From: DATIKM01 sp035477595
GTDB taxonomy: Bacteria; Armatimonadota; Chthonomonadetes; Chthonomonadales; CAJBBX01
DNA: 64,000 nt
Direction: 5' to 3'
Assembly (NCBI GenBank): GCA_035477595.1
Contig: DATIKM010000173.1
Location: forward strand, 59,637 to 123,636
Positions 51,563 to 61,700 of this stretch are shown piece by piece. How positions within the stretch are numbered: position 1 is the stretch's first letter; the number at the start of each line of letters is the position of its first letter. Under the pieces are notes generated by a model, which saw only the letters and a list, made by a program, of their open reading frames with translations, was not told the origin of the DNA and ran no database searches. The position numbers were made by a program, and so were the translations under genes.

Positions 51563-53839
51563 GTGCAGCTTCGGCTTGAGGCGCTGGAGTACCACCGCCG
51601 GCCTCCTGCCGGCAAGCTGGAGATCGCGCCAACGAAGCCCTGTCTCACCCAGCACGACCTTGCCCTCGCCTACACGCCCGGCGTAGCGGAGCCGTGCCTG
51701 CGCATCCGCGAGAACCCCGCCGATGCGTACGAGTACACAGCCAAGGGCAACCTCGTGGCGGTCGTCACGAACGGAACGGCTGTCCTCGGCCTTGGCGACA
51801 TCGGAGCGCTCGCCAGCAAGCCCGTCATGGAGGGCAAGGCGCTCCTGTTCAAGCGCTTCGCGGACATCGACGCAATCGATCTCGAGATCGACACCCGCGA
51901 TCCTGACGCGTTCGTCCAGACGGTGACCTTGCTGGCGCCCTCGTTCGGCGGCATCAACCTTGAGGACATCAGGTCGCCCGACTGCTTCGAGATCGAGGAG
52001 CGCCTGAAGCGGGCTGTAAGCATCCCGGTATTCCACGACGACCAGCACGGGACAGCGATCATCTCGGGCGCGGCCCTGATGAACGCGCTGGAACTGGCGG
52101 AGAAGCGCATCGACGAGGTGCGCATCGTGTTCTCCGGTGCCGGCGCTGCAGCGCTGACGACGGCGCGGTTCTACCTGCGGTTGGGAGTGCGCCGAGAGCA
52201 CGTCACAATGTGCGACAGCCAGGGCATCATCCACACGGGCCGAACTGCGGGCATGAACGCGCACAAGGCGGAGTTCGCCCGCGAGACCAGCGCGCGCACG
52301 CTGGCAGATGCGCTGCGCGATGCGGACGTGTTCGTGGGGCTCTCGCGGAAGGACGTGGTGAGCCCGGACATGCTGCGCTCGATGGCCCCTGTGCCAATTG
52401 TGTTCGCCATGGCGAACCCCGACCCGGAGATCAGCTACGAGGCAGCGCGCGTCGCTCGCCCCGACGCGCTGGTTGCCACGGGACGCTCGGACTACCCAAA
52501 CCAGGTGAACAACGTCCTCGGCTTCCCCTTCATCTTCAGGGGCGCCCTCGACGTCCGCGCGACCTGCATCAACGAAGAGATGAAGGTCGCAGCGGCTCGA
52601 GCCCTCGCGGCGCTCGCACGCGAGGAGGTGCCGGACGCCGTCGCGAAGGCCTACGGGTCGCAGTCCCTGATGTTTGGGCGGGACTACCTGATTCCCAAAC
52701 CGCTCGACTCGCGCATCCTTCTGTGGGTCGCCCCCGCCGTTGCGCAAGCCGCTATCGAGACCGGGGTCGGCAGCGCGCCGATGGACACCGCGCCCTACCG
52801 CGAGCGCCTGGAGAGCCGCCAGGGCAAGGCGCGCGAGATGATGCGCATCATGCTGAACAAGGCGAAGGCCGATCCATGCCGCATCGTGCTGGCCGACGGG
52901 GAGCATGACAAGGCGATCCACGCAGCCCACCTCATCGCGGACGAGGGGATCGCGCACCCCGCCCTGCTGGGCCGCGAGCAGGAGATCCTCCAGAGGGCAG
53001 AGGCGATGCAGGTGCCCCTGGACGGCGTCCGGATCGTGGAGCCGGCCACGTGCGACCGGCGCCCGGAGTACGCTGGTCGGCTCCTGCATCTGCTCTGCCG
53101 GCAGGGCGTGAGCCGCTCGGAGGCCTGGGAGCTTGCCGCCAATCCCCTGTACCTGAGCGCGCTGATGGTGGAGATGGGGCACACCGATGCGGTGCTGGCA
53201 GGCCTCTCCACGAACTACCAGAGCGCGCTCCAGGTCCAGCAGCAGATCGTCGGCACGGCGGACGACTGCGACGTGGTCGCCGGCGTCTATCTGGTCGCCA
53301 CGCGACACAGCGTTCTGTTCTTCGCCGACACTACCGTGAACACCGACATGGATGCGGAGAAGCTCGCGCAGATCGCGATCCGCACGCATCGCCTCGTCCG
53401 CCGGTTCGACATCGAGCCACGTATCGCGATGCTGAGCTTCTCCAACTTCGGGAGCGCGTCGCACCCCAGGGTGGACCGCGTGCGTCAGGCCGTCGACATC
53501 GTGCGCGCCCGGCGGCCTGACATCGTGATAGACGGAGAGATGCAGGCGCACACCGCCCTCACCGAGCGCACGCTCCGCGACGTGTACCCCTTCAGCCGGC
53601 TCCCCGGCGAGGCCAACGTGCTCATCTTCCCGAATCTTGAGGCAGGGAACATCGGCCTGCACCTCGTTCGACGGCTCGCGAACGCCGAGGTCGTGGGCCC
53701 AATCATCATCGGGCTCCGCAGAGCAGTCCACATCCTACAGCGCTGGGACGAGGCCAACGACATCCTGAACCTGGCCGCTCTGGCTGTGGTCAAGGCCCAG
53801 CGCCTCGCCGCCAGGGCGCGGAGCGCCTGCGCGTCGTGA
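51563..53839 (+). CDS. maeB: NADP-dependent malic enzyme with C-terminal phosphotransacetylase-like domain
   Basis: A 758-residue MaeB-type enzyme that decarboxylates malate to pyruvate. The malic domain (1-415) contains ALAYTPGVAEPCL, YTAKGNLVAVVTNG, HDDQHGTAII and VFSGAGAAALTTARFY, and the C-terminal half (about 420-758) resembles phosphate acetyltransferase. That domain usually regulates the enzyme allosterically through acetyl-CoA. It lies between hypB and hypF in a hydrogenase maturation operon; the GTG start at 51563 has GGAG eight bases upstream. Its NADPH production could connect with H2 metabolism, but that link is inferred. Confidence 0.92.
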   Translation: MQLRLEALEYHRRPPAGKLEIAPTKPCLTQHDLALAYTPGVAEPCLRIRENPADAYEYTAKGNLVAVVTNGTAVLGLGDIGALASKPVMEGKALLFKRFADIDAIDLEIDTRDPDAFVQTVTLLAPSFGGINLEDIRSPDCFEIEERLKRAVSIPVFHDDQHGTAIISGAALMNALELAEKRIDEVRIVFSGAGAAALTTARFYLRLGVRREHVTMCDSQGIIHTGRTAGMNAHKAEFARETSARTLADALRDADVFVGLSRKDVVSPDMLRSMAPVPIVFAMANPDPEISYEAARVARPDALVATGRSDYPNQVNNVLGFPFIFRGALDVRATCINEEMKVAAARALAALAREEVPDAVAKAYGSQSLMFGRDYLIPKPLDSRILLWVAPAVAQAAIETGVGSAPMDTAPYRERLESRQGKAREMMRIMLNKAKADPCRIVLADGEHDKAIHAAHLIADEGIAHPALLGREQEILQRAEAMQVPLDGVRIVEPATCDRRPEYAGRLLHLLCRQGVSRSEAWELAANPLYLSALMVEMGHTDAVLAGLSTNYQSALQVQQQIVGTADDCDVVAGVYLVATRHSVLFFADTTVNTDMDAEKLAQIAIRTHRLVRRFDIEPRIAMLSFSNFGSASHPRVDRVRQAVDIVRARRPDIVIDGEMQAHTALTERTLRDVYPFSRLPGEANVLIFPNLEAGNIGLHLVRRLANAEVVGPIIIGLRRAVHILQRWDEANDILNLAALAVVKAQRLAARARSACAS

Positions 53840-56163
53840 GCGGTCCGCGCGGACGCCTGCGCGTCGTGGTGCGTGGCGCGGTCCAGGGCGTCGGGTTCCG
53901 TCCGTTCGTCCACCGCCTCGCCACCGGCGAGGGGCTCGCGGGCTGGGTCCGCAACACCGCGCAAGGGGTGGCGATCGAGGTCGAGGGCCTGCAGCCCTCT
54001 CTCGACAGGTTTGTGGCTCGCCTCGAGGCTGAGCGCCCGCCGGCGTCGGTCCTCCTCAGTGTGGAGGTGGTGCACCTTCCGTTGACCGGCTATCTCGGCT
54101 TCGAGATCCGGCCCAGCGATGTCGGGGGAACGACTGCAGCGCTGGTGCTGCCCGATCTCGCCACGTGCGACGACTGCCTGCGCGAACTGTGGGACCCGCA
54201 GGACCGACGGCACCGCTACCCGTTCACGAACTGCACCCACTGCGGCCCACGCATGACGATCGTCGAGCGCCTGCCCTACGACCGGCCGTCGACGACCATG
54301 CGCGGCTTCACCATGTGCCCGGCATGCCAGACGGAGTACGACGCCCCCTCCGACCGCCGATTCCACGCACAGCCGAACGCCTGCCCGCACTGCGGGCCGC
54401 ACGTGGAGCTCTGGGCGCCGGACGGAGCACGGCTGTCCACCCATGACGAAGCGATCGCGGAGGCTGTGAGGGCGCTGCGGTCTGGCGCGATTGTGGCGAT
54501 GAAGGGCATCGGTGGCTTCCTGCTGATGACGGACGCGCGCTCCGAGGGGGCGGTCAGCGCGCTGCGCGAGCGCAAGCGGCGGGAGGAGAAGCCGCTTGCG
54601 CTGATGGTCCCGGACCTGGACGCAGCCGAGGGCCTCTGCTTCATTGACCCGGTGGCAGCCCGCAAACTGGCATCCTCCGCGACGCCGATCGTGCTGCTCC
54701 CTCGCAGGCCGGGCGCGGCGGTGGCGGCCAGCGTGGCGCCGCGCCAGCCCGCGCTGGGAGTGATGCTCCCCTGCTCCCCGCTGCATCACCTCGTTATGCG
54801 CGAGGTCGGGTTTCCTGTGGTGGCGACGAGCGGCAACCTTTCGGATGAGCCCATCTGCACGGACGAACAAGAGGCCCTGACACGGCTGCGCGGCCTGGCG
54901 GACCTCTTCCTGGTGCACAATCGCCCAATCGCGCGCCACTGCGACGACTCCGTCGTGCGCGTGCTGATGGGACGCCCGTTGATGCTGCGGCGTGCCAGGG
55001 GCTACGCGCCATTGCCGATCACCCTCGGGACCGACCTTCCTCCGGTGCTCGGGGTCGGTGCCCACCTGAAGAGCGCCGTGGCTTTCTCGATCGGCCGCGA
55101 TGTCTTCGTCAGCCAGCACATCGGCGACCTGGAGACTGCTGAGGCGAGCCGAGCGTTCGATCAGGTGGTCAGCGACTTCCGCTCCCTCTACGCCCTCGAT
55201 GCGGTGCGGGTCGCGTGCGACCTGCATCCCGACTACGTGTCGACGCGACGCGCGCGGGCGGCAGGCATCCCGGTGAACGCCGTGCAGCACCACCACGCGC
55301 ACGTCGCCTCGTGCATGGCCGAGAACGACCTCGATGGCGAGCTTCTCGGCGTCGCCTGGGATGGCGCCGGCTACGGGCCCGACGGCACGGTCTGGGGTGG
55401 CGAGTTCCTTGTCGCAAGCCGCAGCGCATACCGGCGGTTCGCACACCTGCGCACCTTCCCACTGCCGGGCGGTGAGCGCGCCGTCAGGGAGCCGCGCCGC
55501 TCGGCTCTCGGGGCGCTCTGGGAGCTGGGCGGGGCCGCACGTGCAGCGGACGCGATGCGGGGGGCGCCCGACCCGTTCACTGGCGCCGAGATTCGGCTTC
55601 TCCTCTCGATGCTCGAGCGGCGGGTGAACTGCCCGCGGACCAGCTCGGCGGGCCGGCTGTTCGACGTCGTTGCGGCGCTGGTGGGCCTGCGCGGCGTGAC
55701 ACGCCACGAGGGGCAGGCAGCGATGGAGTTGGAGGCCGCTGTCCGGAGCGCTGGCGATCCGAGCGTGTGGCCGCCTCGGCGCCCGATGGGCCATAATGGC
55801 GCGGGGAGCTACCCGGTAGCCGTTCTGTCCTGTGGCAGCGGCCCGCTGGTGCTCGACTGGGCGCCGATGCTGGAGGGCGTGCTGCGGGACGTGGAGGCCG
55901 GCGAGGCCGCCAGCCTGGCAGCCACGCGCTTCCATAGCGCGCTGGCGGAGGCCATCGTGGAGGTGGCCCGAAGGGCCGGGCTGCACCGCGTGGCGCTCAC
56001 CGGGGGCTGTTTCCAGAACGTGGTGCTCACGGCGTGGACGGTTGAGGCGCTGAGAGCGGCTGGCTTCGAGCCGTTCTGGCATCAACGCGTGCCCCCCAAT
56101 GACGGGGGCATCGCGCTTGGTCAGGTGGTGGCCGCCGGCTCGGGGCCACGGGAAGGCGGCTAG
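53836..56163 (+). CDS. hypF: Carbamoyltransferase HypF
   Basis: HypF makes the carbamoyl group that becomes the cyanide ligand of the NiFe centre. The 775-residue protein has an acylphosphatase domain (VQGVGFRPFVHRLA, about 16-29), two zinc fingers (CDDCx18CTHCG and CPACx18CPHCG, about 112-195), a YrdC-like domain (about 205-390) and a Kae1/carbamoyltransferase C-terminal domain with HHHAHVASC and GVAWDGAGYG. The GTG start overlaps the maeB stop (GTGA). Confidence 0.94.
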   Translation: MSGPRGRLRVVVRGAVQGVGFRPFVHRLATGEGLAGWVRNTAQGVAIEVEGLQPSLDRFVARLEAERPPASVLLSVEVVHLPLTGYLGFEIRPSDVGGTTAALVLPDLATCDDCLRELWDPQDRRHRYPFTNCTHCGPRMTIVERLPYDRPSTTMRGFTMCPACQTEYDAPSDRRFHAQPNACPHCGPHVELWAPDGARLSTHDEAIAEAVRALRSGAIVAMKGIGGFLLMTDARSEGAVSALRERKRREEKPLALMVPDLDAAEGLCFIDPVAARKLASSATPIVLLPRRPGAAVAASVAPRQPALGVMLPCSPLHHLVMREVGFPVVATSGNLSDEPICTDEQEALTRLRGLADLFLVHNRPIARHCDDSVVRVLMGRPLMLRRARGYAPLPITLGTDLPPVLGVGAHLKSAVAFSIGRDVFVSQHIGDLETAEASRAFDQVVSDFRSLYALDAVRVACDLHPDYVSTRRARAAGIPVNAVQHHHAHVASCMAENDLDGELLGVAWDGAGYGPDGTVWGGEFLVASRSAYRRFAHLRTFPLPGGERAVREPRRSALGALWELGGAARAADAMRGAPDPFTGAEIRLLLSMLERRVNCPRTSSAGRLFDVVAALVGLRGVTRHEGQAAMELEAAVRSAGDPSVWPPRRPMGHNGAGSYPVAVLSCGSGPLVLDWAPMLEGVLRDVEAGEAASLAATRFHSALAEAIVEVARRAGLHRVALTGGCFQNVVLTAWTVEALRAAGFEPFWHQRVPPNDGGIALGQVVAAGSGPREGG

Positions 56164-56170
56164 TGCAACT

Positions 56171-56422
56171 ATGTGTCTCGCGGTACCCGGCAAGATCGTC
56201 AGCGCCGAAGGCGATGGCCTGTCGCGACAGGGGCGGGTCAGCTTCGGCGGCGCCATCAAGGCTGTCAGCCTGGCCTACGTCCCGGAGGCAGAGGTAGGGG
56301 AGTACGTTATCGTACACGCGGGCTTCGCCATTAGTGCTCTCGACGAGGCGGAAGCGCTGAAGACGCTGGAGTATCTGCGCCAGATCGAGGACCTCTCCGA
56401 GATGGGGGCGCCCGGCAAGTGA
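56171..56422 (+). CDS. hypC: Hydrogenase assembly chaperone HypC
   Basis: An 83-residue small chaperone that starts MCLAVPGKIVS; the N-terminal Cys2 is the catalytic cysteine that binds the Fe(CN)2CO precursor with HypD. It has VSLAYVPEAEVGEYVIVHAG and a C-terminal helix. The start at 56171 is nine bases past the hypF stop. It overlaps hypD (GTGA). Confidence 0.94.
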   Translation: MCLAVPGKIVSAEGDGLSRQGRVSFGGAIKAVSLAYVPEAEVGEYVIVHAGFAISALDEAEALKTLEYLRQIEDLSEMGAPGK

Positions 56423-57531
56423 GGTTCGTCGACGAGTTCCGCGACGCCGAGACAGTGCGGAGGCTGTCGGCGGCCGTCGCCCGCGCAGCGACGCGACCGT
56501 GGACCCTCATGGAGGTCTGCGGAGGCCAGACCCACGCGATCGTGCGGTTCGGGCTGGACCGATTGCTGCCCGCCCAGGTCGAGCTGGTGCATGGCCCCGG
56601 CTGTCCTGTGTGCGTGACGCCGGTGGAGCTGATCGACCGAGCGATCGCCATCGCGTCCCTGCCCGAGGTGACCCTCTGTTCGTTCGGCGACATGCTCAGG
56701 GTGCCGGGCTCCCGCCGCGACCTGCTCACGGCGAAGGCGGCGGGCGGCGACGTGCGAACGGTCTACTCTCCTATGGACGCGCTGAGGCTGGCCCGCGAGC
56801 GGCCCGAGCGGGAGGTAGTGTTCTTCGGTGTGGGCTTCGAGACGACAGCGCCCGCTAACGGCATGGCCGTCTACCAGGCGAAGCGCGAGGGCATCCGGAA
56901 CTTCTCGCTCCTGGCGTCGCATGTACTGGTGCCCCCCGCTATCCAAGTCGTTCTGGCATCTCCGGAGTGCCGCGTGCAAGGCTTCCTCATGGCGGGCCAC
57001 GTCTGCGCCGTGATGGGGTGGACGGAGTATGAGCCGATCGCCGAACGCTACGGCGTACCCATCGTGGTCACGGGGTTCGAGCCCGTGGACCTCCTGAAGG
57101 GCGTGCTGACATGCGTGCGCATGCTCGAGGAGGGCCGTCACGAGGTGGCTAACGAATACTCGCGGGCTGTGCGCCGCGAAGGAAACCTCCCAGCGATCGC
57201 GCTCCTGCGCGAGGTGTTCCGCGTCGTAGACCGGAAGTGGCGCGGCATCGGGGTCATCCCGCGCAGCGGCCTTGCAGTGGCCTCGGCGTACGCAGACTGG
57301 GACGCCGAGCTCCGGTTCGACGTGGCCGACGTGACGGTGGAGGAGCCGTCGGAGTGCATCAGCGGGCTGGTCTTGCAGGGCGTCCGCAAGCCCTCCCAGT
57401 GCCCGGCCTTCGGCACGCGCTGCACGCCGGAAGCGCCCCTGGGTGCCACGATGGTCTCGTCCGAGGGCGCGTGCGCCGCCTACCACCGGTACCGGCGCGC
57501 CGAGACAGCCGCCGCGACGGACCGAGCGTGA
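56419..57531 (+). CDS. hypD: Hydrogenase formation protein HypD
   Basis: A 370-residue iron-sulfur protein that binds and transfers the Fe(CN)2CO unit with HypC. Conserved cysteines occur in MEVCGGQTHAI, GPGCPVCVTP (about 55-64) and near the C-terminus (CPAFGTRCTPE), the [4Fe-4S] set. Length and order are typical. The GTG at 56419 overlaps the hypC stop. Confidence 0.95.
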   Translation: MRFVDEFRDAETVRRLSAAVARAATRPWTLMEVCGGQTHAIVRFGLDRLLPAQVELVHGPGCPVCVTPVELIDRAIAIASLPEVTLCSFGDMLRVPGSRRDLLTAKAAGGDVRTVYSPMDALRLARERPEREVVFFGVGFETTAPANGMAVYQAKREGIRNFSLLASHVLVPPAIQVVLASPECRVQGFLMAGHVCAVMGWTEYEPIAERYGVPIVVTGFEPVDLLKGVLTCVRMLEEGRHEVANEYSRAVRREGNLPAIALLREVFRVVDRKWRGIGVIPRSGLAVASAYADWDAELRFDVADVTVEEPSECISGLVLQGVRKPSQCPAFGTRCTPEAPLGATMVSSEGACAAYHRYRRAETAAATDRA

Positions 57532-57551
57532 GCGCCGACAGGAGCGGCCCG

Positions 57552-58589
57552 ATGCGCCTGTACTGCCCCGTCCCGCTGGCTGGGTACGAGACGGTCCTGA
57601 TGGCTCACGGCGGCGGCGGGCGGCTCATGCACCAGCTCATCGAGCGCGTGATTGGGCCCGCCTTCGCGAACCCGATTCTGGACGCGCGCCACGACGCCGC
57701 GGACCTCCACATCGGGGGGGCGCGACTGGCCTTCACCACCGACTCTTATGTGGTGCGCCCGCTGTTCTTCCCGGGCGGCGACATCGGCAAGCTCGCGATA
57801 TGCGGCACGGTCAACGACCTTGCGATGGCCGGCGCGACGCCCCTCTATGTGAGCGTGGGGCTCATCGTTGAGGAGGGTCTGCCTATGGAGACCCTGTGGC
57901 GGGTGCTGCAGTCGATGAGCCAAGCGGCTTCGGATGCCGGGGTGCAGGTCGCGACGGGCGACACGAAGGTCGTCGAGCGCGGCAAGGGAGACGGGATCTA
58001 CGTTAACACGGCGGGGATTGGCATCGTCCAGCACGCTCTCACGATCGGTCCACGCAGTCTGCGGCCCGGCGACGTAATCGTTCTGAGCGGCGACCTCGGC
58101 CGCCACGGCATGGCAGTCATGGCAGTGCGCGAAGGGCTCGACTTCGAGAGCGAGATCGAGAGCGACTGCGCGCCGCTGCACCGTCCGGTGGCCGAGCTCC
58201 TCCGGCAGTGCGTCGAGGTTCATTTCCTGCGTGACCTGACCCGCGGCGGCGCAGCCTCTGCGCTGGTCGATGCTGCCGAGTCCGGCGGCGTGCACATCGA
58301 GATCGACGAGGGTGCGGTCCCTGTACGCGAGGACGTCCGGGGCGCGTGCGAGATACTGGGCTTCGATCCGCTCTTCGTGGCGAACGAAGGGCGGTTCCTG
58401 GTCGCCGTACCAGAGCGGGACGCGGATCGAGCCGTCTCGATCCTGCGCGGTTTCCCCGACTGCGCGAACGCCTGTGTAGCCGGCCGAATCAGCGCGGCCC
58501 CGGCTGGACAGGTCACCATGCGCACCCCGCTGGGCGTTCCCCGTATCGTGGACATGCTGAGCGGCGAGCAGCTTCCGCGCATCTGCTGA
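57552..58589 (+). CDS. hypE: Hydrogenase expression/formation protein HypE
   Basis: A 345-residue PurM-like dehydratase that turns the carbamoylated C-terminal cysteine into thiocyanate for cyanide transfer. It has MAHGGGGRLMHQLIERVI, GVQVATGDTKVVERG and the absolutely conserved C-terminus PRIC, whose cysteine is the acceptor. The ATG at 57552 has AGGAG seven bases upstream, so it is preferred over an in-frame GTG at 57528. It ends the hyp group. Confidence 0.94.
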   Translation: MRLYCPVPLAGYETVLMAHGGGGRLMHQLIERVIGPAFANPILDARHDAADLHIGGARLAFTTDSYVVRPLFFPGGDIGKLAICGTVNDLAMAGATPLYVSVGLIVEEGLPMETLWRVLQSMSQAASDAGVQVATGDTKVVERGKGDGIYVNTAGIGIVQHALTIGPRSLRPGDVIVLSGDLGRHGMAVMAVREGLDFESEIESDCAPLHRPVAELLRQCVEVHFLRDLTRGGAASALVDAAESGGVHIEIDEGAVPVREDVRGACEILGFDPLFVANEGRFLVAVPERDADRAVSILRGFPDCANACVAGRISAAPAGQVTMRTPLGVPRIVDMLSGEQLPRIC

Positions 58590-58713
58590 CCGCCGAGCCT
58601 CTCCGCAGGATAGCGTTACGCCATCCGGAGGACTCCGGATGGCCGTGCGCGAACCCATTGGCGTCAGCGCCTGCCACTATCGAGGGCTCAGGCGTGGCCG
58701 GAGGACCCCAGCA

Positions 58714-61700
58714 ATGCGTCTCCCGCTCGCCTTTCTAGCGCTGCTGGCTCTGCCCGCAGCCGCCTCAGCACAGAACCCTGTTACGAACGGGGGGTTCGAG
58801 GTCGGCCCCGACCGCGCTCCGGAGGGTTGGGGACCGGTCGGCCAGCGGGTCGAGCGGACCCGCGATGCCCGCTCCGGGGAGTGGGGGCTGCGCATCGAGC
58901 GAGGCGCCGGTCCCGGCGTGCCCGCGGAGGTAGGCCTGAACCGCGCCTGGGGCGGGCCGGCAACAGGGCAGGGCGCGATGCTGGCTCAGACGCGCGGCGG
59001 CATCCGGTTCTGGTACCGCATCGATGCCGCCGCTCCCGATGCCGACGTCCGCTGGGTGGTCATTCCGATGGGCGCCACCTCCTCGGAGGACACCGGCCAG
59101 CTGCGGACGACGCTCGAGCTGCGCCACGAGCCGGGCGGCGGATGGCGCGAGGCCCGGCTCGCCTACGACTACTCCGCCCATCCTGCGGTCCGCTGGGTCC
59201 ACATCGGGGTGCGACTGACGGCCGGCGCGGCCGTTCTGTTGCTCGACGACGTGGAGTGGGTGCCGCGCGTGGGCGCCGCCGTGCAGGTGGCGCGTCCGCG
59301 CGTCCACACCGATCCGCGCCGGACCGGCGAGACCGCCACGCTGAGCGTGCAGGTCCGCAATGTGGGCGATGAGCCGGTTGCCGGGCTGAGCGCCCGCATC
59401 GAAGCGCCCCCTGGGATCCGTACCACCCAGATCGGAGCGGCGCCAGCGGTGGCACCCGGTGGCGCGGAGGTGGTGCGCTGGCGTCTCACCGGGCGGCTCA
59501 CCCCGGGCGCCGTGCGCGTGACCGCCGCGGCCGGCGAGACGAGGGATGAGGTGCGGCTCTCCCTGGCGCCTGAGGTCGAGATCCACTCGGTGTTACTCTC
59601 ACCGGGCGTGCTGCGGCCGGGTGAACGGGCCAGCGTTGTGGCCACCGTGCGGAACCGCGGGTCCGCCTGGTCGAGCCCGGTACGCATCCGGCTCGGCCCG
59701 GGCGGAGGGTCGCGGGTGCTGGCGCGCGCCACTGTGGCAACGGCCGCCATCCCGCCCGGCGGGCACGCGTCGGTGCGGTGGCCGGTGGCGGCCCCGAGAC
59801 AGCCAGGTGCGTTCGGGCTGACTGCCGCCCTGGACGGTCTCCCGGGACGGCCGTCCTCGACGGCGACAGGCATCGCAACGCACGCGCTGGACGCGCCGTT
59901 CGAGCGGATCGCCGGACCTCTGGGCGTGCGGCGCGGGACAGACCGAACCATCGGGGAGCTGCGCATTGCCGGCTCCGGTCGACCGGTGGCCCGCCTGCCG
60001 CACCTCGGCACGGTGGTGGTCGAGCTGCCAGATGGAGGCCAGCAGGTCCTCGTGGCGCGCTACGGCCGTCTGCGGCGATCAGGCGCTCAGACGACCGCCT
60101 CGGCAACGGCCACCGACCGCGCCGGCGGTGTGTGGCGCTTCGGGCTGAGCGCAGGCCCGGCGAGCCCACACGGGGTGCGTCTGGCCATCAGCGTGCGCTG
60201 CTCGCAGCCGCGGCGCATCCGGCACTTTGAAGGGCCAGCCCTGCTGGCTGGCGACGGCTCCACGGGCGCGTTGAAGCGCGACGCGATCCTGCCAGGCCTC
60301 GAGTGGCTGGTCGCCGGGGAGGTGAGCAGCAGCGACCTCGACATCGCCGCCAACCACCCGGACCGCATACGGTTCCTGCCGCACCCCCACAAGGTCACGG
60401 TTCCTGCGATGGGCGTGCGCACACCCACGGCGACCGTCGGGCTCCTGTGGGAGCCGTCGGCGGCCATCCAGCCGGTCTTCGCCGTTCCGGACCGGCTGGG
60501 CGGCGTCGCCGCGCACCGGATGGCGCTCGCCCTGCCGAGCGTCGCGAATGGGCGCGCCGAGAACGAGGCGGTCTCCGGCAGACCACTGGCGCTTGCTGGC
60601 GGGCAGGTCCTGCGCATTGAGGCGCTCGTGGTCGCCGATCCGACGGCGGCCGACTCCTTAGCAGCGCTCGACCACTGGTCCCGCGCCTACCGAGCCCGAC
60701 CTGCGCGGCCCGCCCCTAGGGGCGACGACCGCCGGCAGGTGGCGTGGAGCATGGAGGCCTACCTCAACTCCCTCTGGGTGTCTGAGGCCGAGAGATGGCG
60801 ACCGTTCCTAGGCGGCCCCGCCATCTGGAACATCCCTTCCTTCCGCCCGGATTTCGTGTACGATCTGCGCGAGGCCGCCCTGATCTCCCCGTCCGATCCG
60901 CGCGCGGCCGCCTGGCAGGCACGCGCGGCTGTCGTTGAGGCGCGCGGCGTGACACCGCTGGCCGACGACCACGGCTTCGCCTACCAGGACCCCATTCCGC
61001 ACCTGGCCGCCCTCGCGGCTCAGGCCGCGGAGCTCGCACGCAGCCAGCTTCCGGCGGGTGGCTGGCCCTTTGACGCCTACCGCCGCGACACAGGCGTGTT
61101 TCGCGGCATGGACTACAACGAGCTTGGTCCGCACGGGGCCGTTGAGGTGGGCACCATCGCCGCCAGCGCGTACCGCATCTTGCTCTACGCGCGCCTCACT
61201 GGCGACGCTACGGCATACCAGGCCGGCGTGCGTGCGCTCCGCCGCATCGAGGGGTTCACCGTGCCACGCGCGGCACAGGCTTGGGAGGTGCCGGTCCGTA
61301 CGCCGGATGTCCTGGCCGCTGCCGACGCGGTAGACGCCTTCCTCGAAGCTTACCGGTTCACGAAGGCGGAAGGCCGCCCGGACCGGAGGTGGCTGGCGGA
61401 AGCTCGGCGCTGGGCGCGGGCCGGCCTGCCGTTCATCTACATGTGGGATGCGCCGGGCCGACCGTGGATGCGCCATGGCTCGATCCCGGTGTTCGGGGCC
61501 ACCTGGTTCGAGGGGAGCTGGTTCGGCCACATCGTTCAGTGGAACGGTCTGAGGTACGCCTACGCGCTGTGGAAGCTGCATCAATACGACCCCCACGCTC
61601 GGTTCGGCGGGCTCTCCTGGAGGGACCTGGCGACCGGTATCACCCGCTCCGCGATGTACCAGCAGTCCACAGCCGGGCCCAACCTGGCGCTCTGGCCGGA

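Noticed and set aside
51389..53731. Antisense frame of 780 residues opposite maeB
   Set aside because: A shadow of the conserved malic enzyme frame, with no recognisable domain.
53485..56259. Long antisense reading frame of over 900 residues opposite maeB/hypF
   Set aside because: It lies fully opposite confidently identified maeB and hypF genes and has low-complexity, arginine-rich translation typical of a GC-rich shadow frame.
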